DNA from: Actinospica robiniae DSM 44927
Lineage (GTDB): Bacteria > Actinomycetota > Actinomycetes > Streptomycetales > Catenulisporaceae
DNA length: 64,000 bases
Direction of reading: 5' to 3'
Assembly: GCF_000504285.1 (NCBI RefSeq)
Contig: NZ_KI632511.1
Location: 1,113,372 to 1,177,371, forward strand
Shown here piece by piece: positions 29,381-39,040 of this stretch; position 1 is the first letter of the stretch; every line of letters begins with the position of its first letter. The translations under genes were made by a program, and so were the position numbers. Below the pieces are notes generated by a model, which did no database searches, had not been told where the DNA came from, and worked only from the letters and a program-made list of their open reading frames with translations.

Positions 29381-30175
29381 TCAGGCCGCGGTCAGCGAGA
29401 ATCCCTCGCGCAGCTGCGCGATGATCTTCGCCAGCAGCCGGGAGACCTGCATCTGGGACAGGCCCAGCTCCTCGCCGATCTCCGCCTGGGTCATCCCGCG
29501 GAAGAAGCGCAGCAGCAGGATCCGCTTGTCCCGCGCGGGCAATCCGGCCACCAGCCCGCGCAGCACCTCGAGGTTCTCGGTCAGCGCGAACCCGGGGTCG
29601 TCGTCGCCCAAGAGCTCGCCCAGACTGGCGCTGTCCTCCTCGAACCCGACCGGCCGGTCGAGCGAGGAGGTGGTGTACGCCCCGGCCGCGTCGAGCGCCT
29701 CGACCACCTCGTCCTGTTCGACGCCGATGCGCGCGGCGAGCTCCGGGATGGTCGGCTCGCGGCCGAACTGCGCGATCAGGTCGTCGCGGCTGCGGTGCAG
29801 CGCCGCGGTGAGCTCCTGCATGTGCCGCGGCACGTGGACCGACCAGGTCGCGTCCCGGAAGTAGCGCTTGATCTCGCCCACGATCATCGCGGTGGCGTAG
29901 CCGAGGAACCCGGTGCCGTGCTCCGGGTCGAAGTTGTCCACCGCCTTGACCAGGCCCAGGTAAGCGACCTGGTCGAAGTCGTCCTCGGCCCCGTCGTGCC
30001 GGCTGTAGCGGCGGGCGATGTGCCGGGCGTAGGGCATGTGGTCCTCGACCACCTCCGCGCGCAGCCTCTCCCGCCGCGCGTCGCCCTCCGGCAGGTCGGA
30101 CATCCGCCGCAGCACGCGCATCGTCTCCGCGCGCTGCTCAGCGCGCTGTTCGGCGCGCTGCTCGACACACGCCAT
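29381..30175 (-). CDS. SigB/SigF-family sigma factor, duplicated module copy 1
   Basis: A 264-residue sigma factor with region 2 (GLVKAVDNFDPEHGTGFLGYATAMIVGEIKRYFRD), region 3 (QFGREPTIPELAARIGVEQDEVVEALDAAG) and region 4 (MTQAEIGEELGLSQMQVSRLLAKIIAQLREGF). The N-terminus carries three tandem EQRA units encoded by a 12-bp repeat. GGAGGTGAAGG precedes the ATG. Protein and DNA are very close to the gene at 30653-31471, so the pair is a recent duplication. A GGGTAGC lies upstream at about 30217 on the minus strand, possibly a self-recognised promoter. Confidence 0.93.
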   Translation of the reverse strand: MACVEQRAEQRAEQRAETMRVLRRMSDLPEGDARRERLRAEVVEDHMPYARHIARRYSRHDGAEDDFDQVAYLGLVKAVDNFDPEHGTGFLGYATAMIVGEIKRYFRDATWSVHVPRHMQELTAALHRSRDDLIAQFGREPTIPELAARIGVEQDEVVEALDAAGAYTTSSLDRPVGFEEDSASLGELLGDDDPGFALTENLEVLRGLVAGLPARDKRILLLRFFRGMTQAEIGEELGLSQMQVSRLLAKIIAQLREGFSLTAA

Positions 30176-30346
30176 CCACCTTCACCTCCGGCCCTGATCG
30201 ACGCCAAGGTGGGCCGCTACCCGTTTCCGTGCTCGAATCACCCGTTCGGCCGGATTGTTTCCGCGCGGGCGCGTGCGGCGGCGGAAACTGGATACTCGTG
30301 GCGATCAAGCCCGACCGAAGAAGCGAAGCGAGAAGGGAAGACGTTC

Positions 30347-30619
30347 ATGTCCGTTTCGCACGATGCCAGGTCGCAGGCCCTTTCCCCGCCGACCGACCTG
30401 GGCGAGAGCTACGACCCGTTCCGCGCGACCCACCCGGCCGTGCTGGTCCACGACGCCGCGAGCGACGTGTTCGAGCAGGCCTGGGCGGACCGTACCGCCC
30501 GCTGCCCGCAGTGCCACAACGGCACCGCCGAGGCACGCGGGACCGCCTCGTTCGACAACCGCCGCTGGGTGCGCTTCAGCTGCGGCGACGTGATCTCGGT
30601 GGAGCAGACGGCCGGCTGA
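30347..30619 (+). CDS. Small protein with CPQC motif, between the two sigma genes
   Basis: A 90-residue protein with a CPQCHN motif and a later SCG, which could form part of a zinc-binding site, although only three cysteines plus a His are available. The first ~45 residues (ESYDPFRATHPAVLVHDAASDVFEQAW) are unassigned. The ATG at 30347 has AGAAGGGAAG upstream. It is on the plus strand between two minus-strand sigma genes, which it separates. Function unknown; a small redox- or zinc-responsive regulator of the modules is a guess only. Confidence 0.65.
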   Translation: MSVSHDARSQALSPPTDLGESYDPFRATHPAVLVHDAASDVFEQAWADRTARCPQCHNGTAEARGTASFDNRRWVRFSCGDVISVEQTAG

Positions 30620-30652
30620 GCCGCCGCGGCCGCCGGGGCGCGGCCGGCCGGC

Positions 30653-31471
30653 TCACTCGAAGCCCTCGCGCAGGTCGCACAGGATCTTGGTGAGGATCCG
30701 GGAGATCTGCATCTGGGACAGACCGAGCTCCTCGCCGATCTCCGCCTGCGTCATCCCGCGGAAGAAGCGCAGCAGCAGGATCCGCTTGTCCCGGTCCCGC
30801 AGCTCCGAGACCAGGCCGCGCAGTACCGCCCGGTCCTCGGTCAGCGCGAAGCCCGGGTCCTCGCCGCCGATCAGCTCGCCGAGGCTGGCACAGTCCTGCC
30901 CGAAGCCGACCGGACGGTCGAGCGAAGAGGTGGTGTAAGCGCCGGCCGCGTCGAGTGCCTCGACCACCTCGTCCGGATCGACCCCGATGTGCTCGGCCAG
31001 CTCCGGTATGGTCGGCTCCCGGCCGAGCTCGGTGGTCAGCGCGTCGGTGGCCTTGTGCAGCGCGCCGGTGAGCTCCTGCATGTGGCGCGGTACGTGCACG
31101 CCCCAGGTGGCGTCGCGGAAATAGCGCTTGATCTCGCCCACGATCATCGGCGCGGCGTAGCCGAGGAACGCGGTGCCGTGGTCCGGGTCGAAGTTGTCCA
31201 CCGCCTTGACCAGGCCCAGATAGGCGACCTGCTCGAAGTCCTCGTCGGCCACCCCGCGGCGGCCGTAGCGGCGGGCGATGTGCCGGGCGTAGGGCATGTG
31301 GTCCTCGACCACCGCCGCGCGCAGCCTCTCCCGCTCGAGGTCGCCGGCGGGCAGCCCGGACATCCGCCGCAGTACGCGCATCGTCTCGGCGCGCTGATCG
31401 GCACGGTCGTCGCACGCCGCTTCGCCCGGGCTCGGAACCGCCGGGCCCGGGATCATCGGCTGATCTTCCAC
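30653..31471 (-). CDS. SigB/SigF-family sigma factor, duplicated module copy 2
   Basis: A 272-residue sigma factor nearly identical in regions 2-4 to the one at 29381-30175 (NFDPDHGTAFLGYAAPMIV, TTSSLDRPVGFG, GMTQAEIGEELGLSQMQIS). The GTG at 31471 was chosen because AGGAAAG lies 8 bp upstream; the frame stays open to 31561 without a better start. The N-terminal ~35 residues (VEDQPMIPGPAVPSPGEAA) differ from copy 1. The related anti-sigma-like gene lies upstream here, not downstream as in copy 1. It is convergent with the small CPQC-protein gene. Confidence 0.93.
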   Translation of the reverse strand: MEDQPMIPGPAVPSPGEAACDDRADQRAETMRVLRRMSGLPAGDLERERLRAAVVEDHMPYARHIARRYGRRGVADEDFEQVAYLGLVKAVDNFDPDHGTAFLGYAAPMIVGEIKRYFRDATWGVHVPRHMQELTGALHKATDALTTELGREPTIPELAEHIGVDPDEVVEALDAAGAYTTSSLDRPVGFGQDCASLGELIGGEDPGFALTEDRAVLRGLVSELRDRDKRILLLRFFRGMTQAEIGEELGLSQMQISRILTKILCDLREGFE

Positions 31472-31664
31472 GCTGGGACTTTCCTGACGAGAGCCGATCG
31501 AAGGCAGATACTGCAGCCCGGTGGGTAACCGACTGCGGGCTCTCGCAAACGCCACTCGCACGGAAGAGGTCGCCCCCGATATGCGCGCTCCACCTTCCGG
31601 CCGCGTCCGCGCTGGTCAGTGGCCTGCCGCGCCGGCTCGGGCCGTCTGAACGTCCTCGAACAGA

Positions 31665-32096
31665 TCAGCGCATCGGCAGCGGCTCGATCAGGGTCAGGAC
31701 GCCGATGCCTTCCCGCACCTCAATCCGGACCTGGCCGACCAGGCTGCCGAGCATCGCCCAGCCGAGCTCGTCGCGCGCCGGCCAGCTCCGCGGCGCCCGG
31801 GCCCGGATGGTGACGTGCAGGTGGCGGGGGTAGCGGTCGTAGCTCAGCTCCATCGTCTCCACGGTCTCCGGCGGCGGCGCGTCCGCGCTGACCGGCCGGG
31901 CCGGGGTGAGGAAGGAGGTGCAGGCCTCGTCGACGGCGAGGCGCAGGTCGTTGACCCGCGGCAGCGGAAGGAAGAGCAGCGCGCCGACGTGCATCGCCGA
32001 GGTGCGGGCCAGCGCGAGGTAGTCCTGGTCGGCCAGCAGGGTCAGGGTGACCATCCGCACCGGCGTGCCGTCCTCGAGATCCCGCGTCTGCCCCAT
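31665..32096 (-). CDS. RsbW-like anti-sigma protein (degenerate HATPase), copy 2
   Basis: A protein of about 143 residues, paralogous to 28826-29284 (VRMVTLTLLADQDYLALARTS, LRLAVDEACTSFL, GWAMLGSLVGQVRIEVREG, LTLIEPLPMR). An N-box-like segment remains, but no clear DxGxG or GxGL box is present. The ATG at 32096 is favoured; a TTG at 32132 would add 12 residues. It lies about 190 bp upstream of sigma copy 2 on the same strand. It probably sequesters one or both duplicated sigma factors. Confidence 0.75.
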   Translation of the reverse strand: MGQTRDLEDGTPVRMVTLTLLADQDYLALARTSAMHVGALLFLPLPRVNDLRLAVDEACTSFLTPARPVSADAPPPETVETMELSYDRYPRHLHVTIRARAPRSWPARDELGWAMLGSLVGQVRIEVREGIGVLTLIEPLPMR

Positions 32097-32151
32097 CGCC
32101 CCACGTCGCTCCCGGCCGGTGTACCGACTCAAGATTATGCGCCAGGGCGGT

Positions 32152-32197
32152 GCTCCGCCCCGGCTTCCGCGCCCACCGCGCGAAGCCGGGGCGGAGC
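32152..32197 (-). terminator. Hairpin terminator after GH54 gene
   Basis: Arms of about 20 bp (32152-32172 and 32178-32197, one bulged C) enclose a 5-base loop, 26 bp past the stop of the minus-strand GH54 gene. It insulates the anti-sigma gene downstream. Confidence 0.75.
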
Positions 32198-32222
32198 TGC
32201 CTCCGGACCCTGACTCAGCTGC

Positions 32223-33746
32223 TCAGCTGAGGGTCCACTGCTGGTTGGAACCGCCGTTGCAGGTCCACAGCTCCACGAGGGCGCCGTTGGCCGTGGAGGC
32301 CCCCGTCACGTCGAGGCAGAGGCCGGACTGGACCCCGGTGATCGTGCCGTTCGAATTGACGGTCCACTGCTGGTTGGTCTGGCCGTTGCAGGCGTAGATG
32401 ATGACCTTCGTGCCGGCCGTCGTGCCCTTGCCGTTCGCGTCCAGGCAGAAAGTCGAGCCGGAGACGGTCGCGGTCAGCTCGTTCGAGGAGTTGCGGGTCC
32501 AGGTCTGGTTCGCCCCTCCGCTGCAGGTGTTGATGTCCACCTGGGTGCCCGAGGTCGTGGTCGAGTTCGGGTCCTCGAGGCACTTGCCGGCGCCCACCGC
32601 GTGGAGCTCACCGGCGCTGCCGCCGGTGCTGGTGCCGCCGGAGCCGTATCCGGCCGCGACGATGTTGGCCTGGACCGAGGCCTCAGTCGCGGACGAGGCG
32701 TAGCCGGTGGTCATGACGCCCTCGTAGAAGGTGCCCGCCGAGCTCTTGCTGTTGTCACCACCGATTCCGAGGATGATCGCACCCTGCTTGTGCATCGGGT
32801 TGTAGCCCGAGACGTTGGGGCGTGCGCCGCTGTAGTCGGTGGCCAGGCCGCCGGACTGCGCGTTGCCGCCGAGGATGGCCCACTGGTTGGCGCCGCCCTC
32901 GATCATCGCGGTGGTGTAGCGGTAGTTGGTCGTCGGGTCGTTCGAGTTGTATCCGGCGTTGACGCCCGAGTACAGCCCGTTCTCCATGTCGGCCATGATC
33001 CACGGGCCGTTGCCGGCGCCGTAGCCCCAGGCCTTCTCCGTACCGAAGTAGATCGCTTCCATGGTGCCGTTGCCGTCGTCGTGGGCGTCGGTCTCGGCGT
33101 TGCCGTAGTCGAAGCAGCAGCCCGAGTTGTAGTGGGTGCCGTCGAGCACCGCGTACTCGCTCTCGGCGTTGTCCCCGGTCGCGATCCCGCTGGTGGAGTC
33201 GTCACGGTAGCCGTCGCCGGCCGCGATGTAGACCCCGTACGCCTCATGCCCGTTCAGGGTCGTCGGTGCGGCGGTCGCGTTCGCCAACGCGTCCGGGCCG
33301 CCGGCCGCGCCGCCCGCGGGCGCGTCGGTCAGGTTGTTGCCGTGGCCGGACTGGTCGTAGATCTCTGTGATCACGCACGAGGTGCCGGAGCAGAACGAGT
33401 CCTGCGCCGCCGCGTTCGCATAGCCGCCGGCCGAGGTCACGCCGATGTTCAGCGTCGTGTTATCCGACGAACGCCGCACCTGGTAGAGGTTCCCGTTGTA
33501 CGCCGCGTACAGCGCGCGCGTCGTCGAGTGCGCCGCCACGCAGGGCGTGCCACCGGACGCGTAGATGTCGCACGGACCCTGGGTCGCGGCCTGGGCCGGG
33601 ATCGCGGTGGCGAGGACGCCGACGAAGCCGCCCAGCGCCACGCCGGCCGCGAGCGTCATCTTGCTGATAGCGCTAACATGCCAGCGCAGGTGGGGGCCGC
33701 GGCGCAACGTGCGGACAGGGGGCGCGGAGCTCGTGTCTCTGGTCAT
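32223..33746 (-). CDS. abfB: Secreted alpha-L-arabinofuranosidase B-like (GH54) with ricin-type CBM13
   Basis: A 507-residue exported enzyme. A signal peptide (basic RRGPHLRWHV, hydrophobic core, AIPAQA cleavage) is followed by a GH54 catalytic domain (GPCDIYASGGTPCVAAHSTT, YNGNLYQVRRSSDNTT, VITEIYDQSGHGNNL, YNSGCCFDYGNAETD) typical of fungal AbfB. The C-terminal ~125 residues are a ricin B-type lectin domain with three QW repeats (NQTWTRN, NQQWTVN, NQQWTLS) instead of the fungal CBM42. It releases arabinose side chains from hemicellulose. The ATG at 33746 has GGAGA 5 bp upstream. Two LacI-type operators flank the start. Confidence 0.92.
   Translation of the reverse strand: MTRDTSSAPPVRTLRRGPHLRWHVSAISKMTLAAGVALGGFVGVLATAIPAQAATQGPCDIYASGGTPCVAAHSTTRALYAAYNGNLYQVRRSSDNTTLNIGVTSAGGYANAAAQDSFCSGTSCVITEIYDQSGHGNNLTDAPAGGAAGGPDALANATAAPTTLNGHEAYGVYIAAGDGYRDDSTSGIATGDNAESEYAVLDGTHYNSGCCFDYGNAETDAHDDGNGTMEAIYFGTEKAWGYGAGNGPWIMADMENGLYSGVNAGYNSNDPTTNYRYTTAMIEGGANQWAILGGNAQSGGLATDYSGARPNVSGYNPMHKQGAIILGIGGDNSKSSAGTFYEGVMTTGYASSATEASVQANIVAAGYGSGGTSTGGSAGELHAVGAGKCLEDPNSTTTSGTQVDINTCSGGANQTWTRNSSNELTATVSGSTFCLDANGKGTTAGTKVIIYACNGQTNQQWTVNSNGTITGVQSGLCLDVTGASTANGALVELWTCNGGSNQQWTLS
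33665..33678. promoter_or_regulatory. LacI-type operator inside the 5' end of the GH54 gene
   Basis: TGATAGCGCTAACA, a near-perfect inverted repeat centred on CG, typical of LacI-family operators. It lies within codons ~23-27 of the GH54 gene, 128 bp (centre to centre) from the upstream copy. Confidence 0.6.
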
Positions 33747-33792
33747 CAGCTCTCCTGACGAAGCCGTCCGGGCACGCGGGATACGCGCCCGA

Positions 33793-33806
33793 TGTGAGCG
33801 TTAACA
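33793..33806. promoter_or_regulatory. LacI-type operator upstream of the GH54 gene
   Basis: TGTGAGCGTTAACA shares the TGNNAGCGYTAACA form of the internal site. It lies 47 bp upstream of the start codon, where it would cover the promoter. The regulator may be the LacI protein at 2085 or 35464, or one elsewhere. Confidence 0.6.
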
Positions 33807-33966
33807 TTTTGAGCACCACGCGGGCCCGCGGGTGAAGGTGTCGCTGTGGGTGGCGCGAAGGGTTCTGGGGAAAGATGCCCCGGCTTCAGCCCTCTGTCAA
33901 GGGTCCGAAACCGGCCGGACACGTCGATCGATGATCAGGACGCCCCGGGCCCCGCCCGACCTGCTG

Positions 33967-34701
33967 TCACATGCCGCCGGACACGCGCAGCACCGCGCCG
34001 GCGGCGAAGGACGCGTCGGGCGAGAGCAGCCAGGCGACCGCACCCGCGATCTCCTCCGGCCGGCCGGCGCGGCCCAGCGGGATGTTCGGCGCCATCCAGG
34101 CCGGGCGCTGCGGATCTTCATGGAACTCGGTCCAGACCACGCCGGGCGCGACGCAGTTGACCCGGATCCCGTCCGCGGCGACCTCCTTGGCCAGCCCCAC
34201 CGTCATCGCGTCCACGGCGGCCTTCGCGGCGGCGTAGTGCACGTATTGGCCGGGGCTGCCGAGGGTCGCGGCCGCCGAGGAGATGTTCACGATCGCGCCG
34301 CCACGGCCCGCGCCCGACATGTCGCGGATGGCGCGGCGCGCGCACAGCAGGTACCCGAGCACGTTGACGGCCAGCGCATCGTGCAGGCCGGCCGGATCCG
34401 CCTCGGCGAGCGTCCCGTTCGGCCCGCTGACCCCTGCGTTGTTGACCAGGCCGGTCACCGGCCCGAGCTCGGCCGCGGCGGCGTCGAAGAGCCGGTCCAC
34501 TGACGTGGCGTCAGCAGTGTCCACCTGCACGCACGCACACGCACGCCCGGCCTGCCGCACGTCGGCGGCGACGAGCTCGGCGGCTGCGGCGTCATGCCGG
34601 TAGCCGATCACCAAGTCGTGCCCCTCGGCCGCGAGCCTGCGGCAGATCGCCGCCCCGATTCCGCGACTGCCTCCGGTGACGACCGTGATCATTTGCGCCA
34701 T
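33967..34701 (-). CDS. Short-chain dehydrogenase/reductase
   Basis: A 244-residue classical SDR. The cofactor motif is TGGSRGIGAA near the N-terminus, NNAG occurs at ~90, the catalytic set is Ser in NISSAAA plus Tyr and Lys in YVHYAAAKAAVDAM, and the C-terminus has SPDASFAAGAVLRVSGG. An Arg-rich loop after strand 2 (IGYRHDAAA) suggests NADPH. The substrate is unknown; the FabG-like form fits many oxidoreductases. A GGGTAG lies about 10 bp before the start codon on the minus strand, so the transcript may be nearly leaderless. It is divergent from the small gene at 34739. Confidence 0.9.
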   Translation of the reverse strand: MAQMITVVTGGSRGIGAAICRRLAAEGHDLVIGYRHDAAAAELVAADVRQAGRACACVQVDTADATSVDRLFDAAAAELGPVTGLVNNAGVSGPNGTLAEADPAGLHDALAVNVLGYLLCARRAIRDMSGAGRGGAIVNISSAAATLGSPGQYVHYAAAKAAVDAMTVGLAKEVAADGIRVNCVAPGVVWTEFHEDPQRPAWMAPNIPLGRAGRPEEIAGAVAWLLSPDASFAAGAVLRVSGGM

Positions 34702-34738
34702 AGCCGAAGACTACCCCCGGTCCACTACTGTGACGCGC

Positions 34739-34927
34739 ATGGACGAAGCCGCCGCAGCCCCCGCCGCACCGAGCTGGGAAGTCTGGCGCCAGGACGACAA
34801 CGGCAACCGCTACCTCGTCTCCGCCCACCCTGACGTAGCCGCTGCTCGGATCCGCGTGGCCGAGCTCGAATCAGGTGTCGCACATAAGCAGACGTATTGG
34901 GTGAGCGAGCGTGACAGTCATACCTGA
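34739..34927 (+). CDS. Small SPOR-like/WRQDDNGN protein (62 aa)
   Basis: A 62-residue protein with the core WEVWRQDDNGNRYLVSAHPD, an alpha helix rich in Ala/Glu and the end HKQTYWVSE. This matches short actinomycete proteins, sometimes labelled SPOR-domain-like, with no proven function. TACTGT lies 7-12 bp before the ATG, so the transcript is probably leaderless. The next gene overlaps by 17 bp in another frame, indicating an operon. Confidence 0.75.
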   Translation: MDEAAAAPAAPSWEVWRQDDNGNRYLVSAHPDVAAARIRVAELESGVAHKQTYWVSERDSHT

Positions 34928-35321
34928 TCCGGAGCCTGACTGGCGGCCGGCGCTCTCCTACCAGGGCGGCAACAGCAATCCCGTGCGGCAACGCTCGATG
35001 TTCGACCGAGCGGGCCGGCACTATCGCGAGATCGCGATCCTGCGGCTCGAGTTGCAACAGCTCGCGCATCGCCTTCGGCTGCACGTCGAGGCCGGGTTCG
35101 ACGAACTGGGTGAGATCGAGGCCGCCTTCTTCGCGATCGGTGACCTCGAATTCTTGGCGTACCGCTACCGGGCCGACCACGGGGTCCTCGTCGACCTGCA
35201 TCGCGGGGCGGATCTGGAGGCGGCTGAGGCGCTCGACCGGCTTCTCAGCGTGCTGGGTGTGGATCGCGGTGTCATCGCCGCGCTCGTCCAACCGGACGGC
35301 TCGTGGGAGACGATGGATTAG
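34911..35321 (+). CDS. Hypothetical protein (136 aa), overlapping the small gene before it
   Basis: A 136-residue soluble protein of unknown family. The middle is helical and Leu-rich (YREIAILRLELQQLAHRLRLHVEAGFDELGEIEAAFFAIGD broken here into helices), followed by FLAYRYRADHGVLVDLHRG and an acidic end. No signal peptide and no cysteines. The GTG at 34911 lies within the previous gene, so translation is probably coupled. The two genes may form a small complex or a regulatory pair; there is no evidence for a function. Confidence 0.6.
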   Translation: MTVIPDPEPDWRPALSYQGGNSNPVRQRSMFDRAGRHYREIAILRLELQQLAHRLRLHVEAGFDELGEIEAAFFAIGDLEFLAYRYRADHGVLVDLHRGADLEAAEALDRLLSVLGVDRGVIAALVQPDGSWETMD

Positions 35322-35463
35322 CGCCCGCTTGATCGCCTCGGCGCCCGAAGCTTGGACCAGCGAGTTCGACAGCGTTCGATGACCCGACGCCCCTTCAGTG
35401 CGACAATGGCAGCTCGGGCCGGCGTCCGACGCGCGGCGGCCGGGCGGCGGAGGGACGGGGCAG

Positions 35464-36501
35464 GTGGCGGACACTGCTGGTGATGGGACGGGGCCGCGGG
35501 CGGTCACCATCGCGTCCATCGCGCAGTCGGCCGGGGTCTCCGTGCCCACCGTCTCCAAGGTGCTCAACGGCAGATCGGGCGTCTCCCCCGAGACCCGGGC
35601 CCGGATCGAAGGGCTGATCGACCAGTACGGCTATCGGCGCCCGCCGCACCGCAGCAACGTGGTCGAACTCGTCTTCCGCGAACTCGAGACGATGTGGGCC
35701 GTGGAGATCATCCGGGGCGTGGAACGCGTCGCGCGGCGCAACCGGGTCGGGGTGGTCGTCTCCGGCTACGGCCGCGAGGACTCCGACGGAGCCGGCTCCC
35801 CGGTCGAGGACACGGTCGAACGCCGTCCGCACGCCGTGCTCTCGGTCGCGCGGCTGTCCGAACGGGAGCGCGGGCAGCTGACGGCGAGCCGGATCCCGTT
35901 CGTTGTCTTCGATCCGGTCGACGAGCTGCCCGACGACGTGGCCTTCGTCGGCGCGACGAACTGGCGCGGCGGACGCTCGGCCACCCGGCACCTGATCGAC
36001 CTCGGGCACCGCCGCGTCGCCATGATCTCCGGTCCTGACCACGCCTTCTGCCGGGCCCGGCAGGCCGGCTACACCTCCGCCATGGCCGCGGCCGGGCTGG
36101 CCGTGGACCCGGAGCTGGTGGTCAGCACGCAGCTGACCCGGGAAGCGGGCTGCGCGGCCGGGCGCGCCCTGCTGGCCCTCGCCGAGCGGCCGACCGCGAT
36201 CTTCGCCGCGAACGACATGCAGGCGCTCGGGGTCTACCAGGCCGCGCGCGAGGCGGGCCTGGCCATCCCGGCCGACCTGAGCGTGGTCGGGTTCGACGAC
36301 CTGCCGGTGGTGGCGTGGATGGACCCGCCGCTCACCTCCGTGCACCAGCCGCTGGCCGAGATGGCCGCCGCGGCGACCGAACTCGCCCTCGCGCTCGGCC
36401 GCGGCGAGCCGGCGCCGCAGCTCGGGATGGAGATCGCCACCACGCTCGCGGTGCGCGCCAGCACCGCTCCCCCGCCGGGCGCCCCGCGCCCCTCGGAGTG
36501 A
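35464..36501 (+). CDS. LacI-family transcriptional regulator
   Basis: A 345-residue LacI/GalR repressor. The helix-turn-helix is VTIASIAQSAGVSVPTVSKVL, followed by the hinge NGRSGVSPETRARIEGLIDQYGYRR and a sugar-sensor domain (AIFAANDMQALGVYQAAREAGL, VVGFDDLPVVAWMDPPLTSVHQP). The GTG at 35464 was chosen because GGAGGGACGG lies upstream; the frame extends to 35398 without a good start. Such regulators typically control plant-polysaccharide genes, so the GH54 gene 1.7 kb away, which has LacI-type operators, is a plausible target. Confidence 0.92.
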   Translation: MADTAGDGTGPRAVTIASIAQSAGVSVPTVSKVLNGRSGVSPETRARIEGLIDQYGYRRPPHRSNVVELVFRELETMWAVEIIRGVERVARRNRVGVVVSGYGREDSDGAGSPVEDTVERRPHAVLSVARLSERERGQLTASRIPFVVFDPVDELPDDVAFVGATNWRGGRSATRHLIDLGHRRVAMISGPDHAFCRARQAGYTSAMAAAGLAVDPELVVSTQLTREAGCAAGRALLALAERPTAIFAANDMQALGVYQAAREAGLAIPADLSVVGFDDLPVVAWMDPPLTSVHQPLAEMAAAATELALALGRGEPAPQLGMEIATTLAVRASTAPPPGAPRPSE

Positions 36502-36563
36502 ACCTCTAAGCTGGTCGGACGCCCGGCGAAGCGGCCGGGCCCGGACCGACGGAGGAACTCGCG

Positions 36564-38948
<2,385 letters not shown>

Positions 38949-39040
38949 GACGCGCGCCCCCTGCGGAGGCGGTGGCTCACCGTAATCTGCTACAACCGTG
39001 TCGTGAAGCACAACTGGCGACGAACGTGAGGAGAGTCCGC

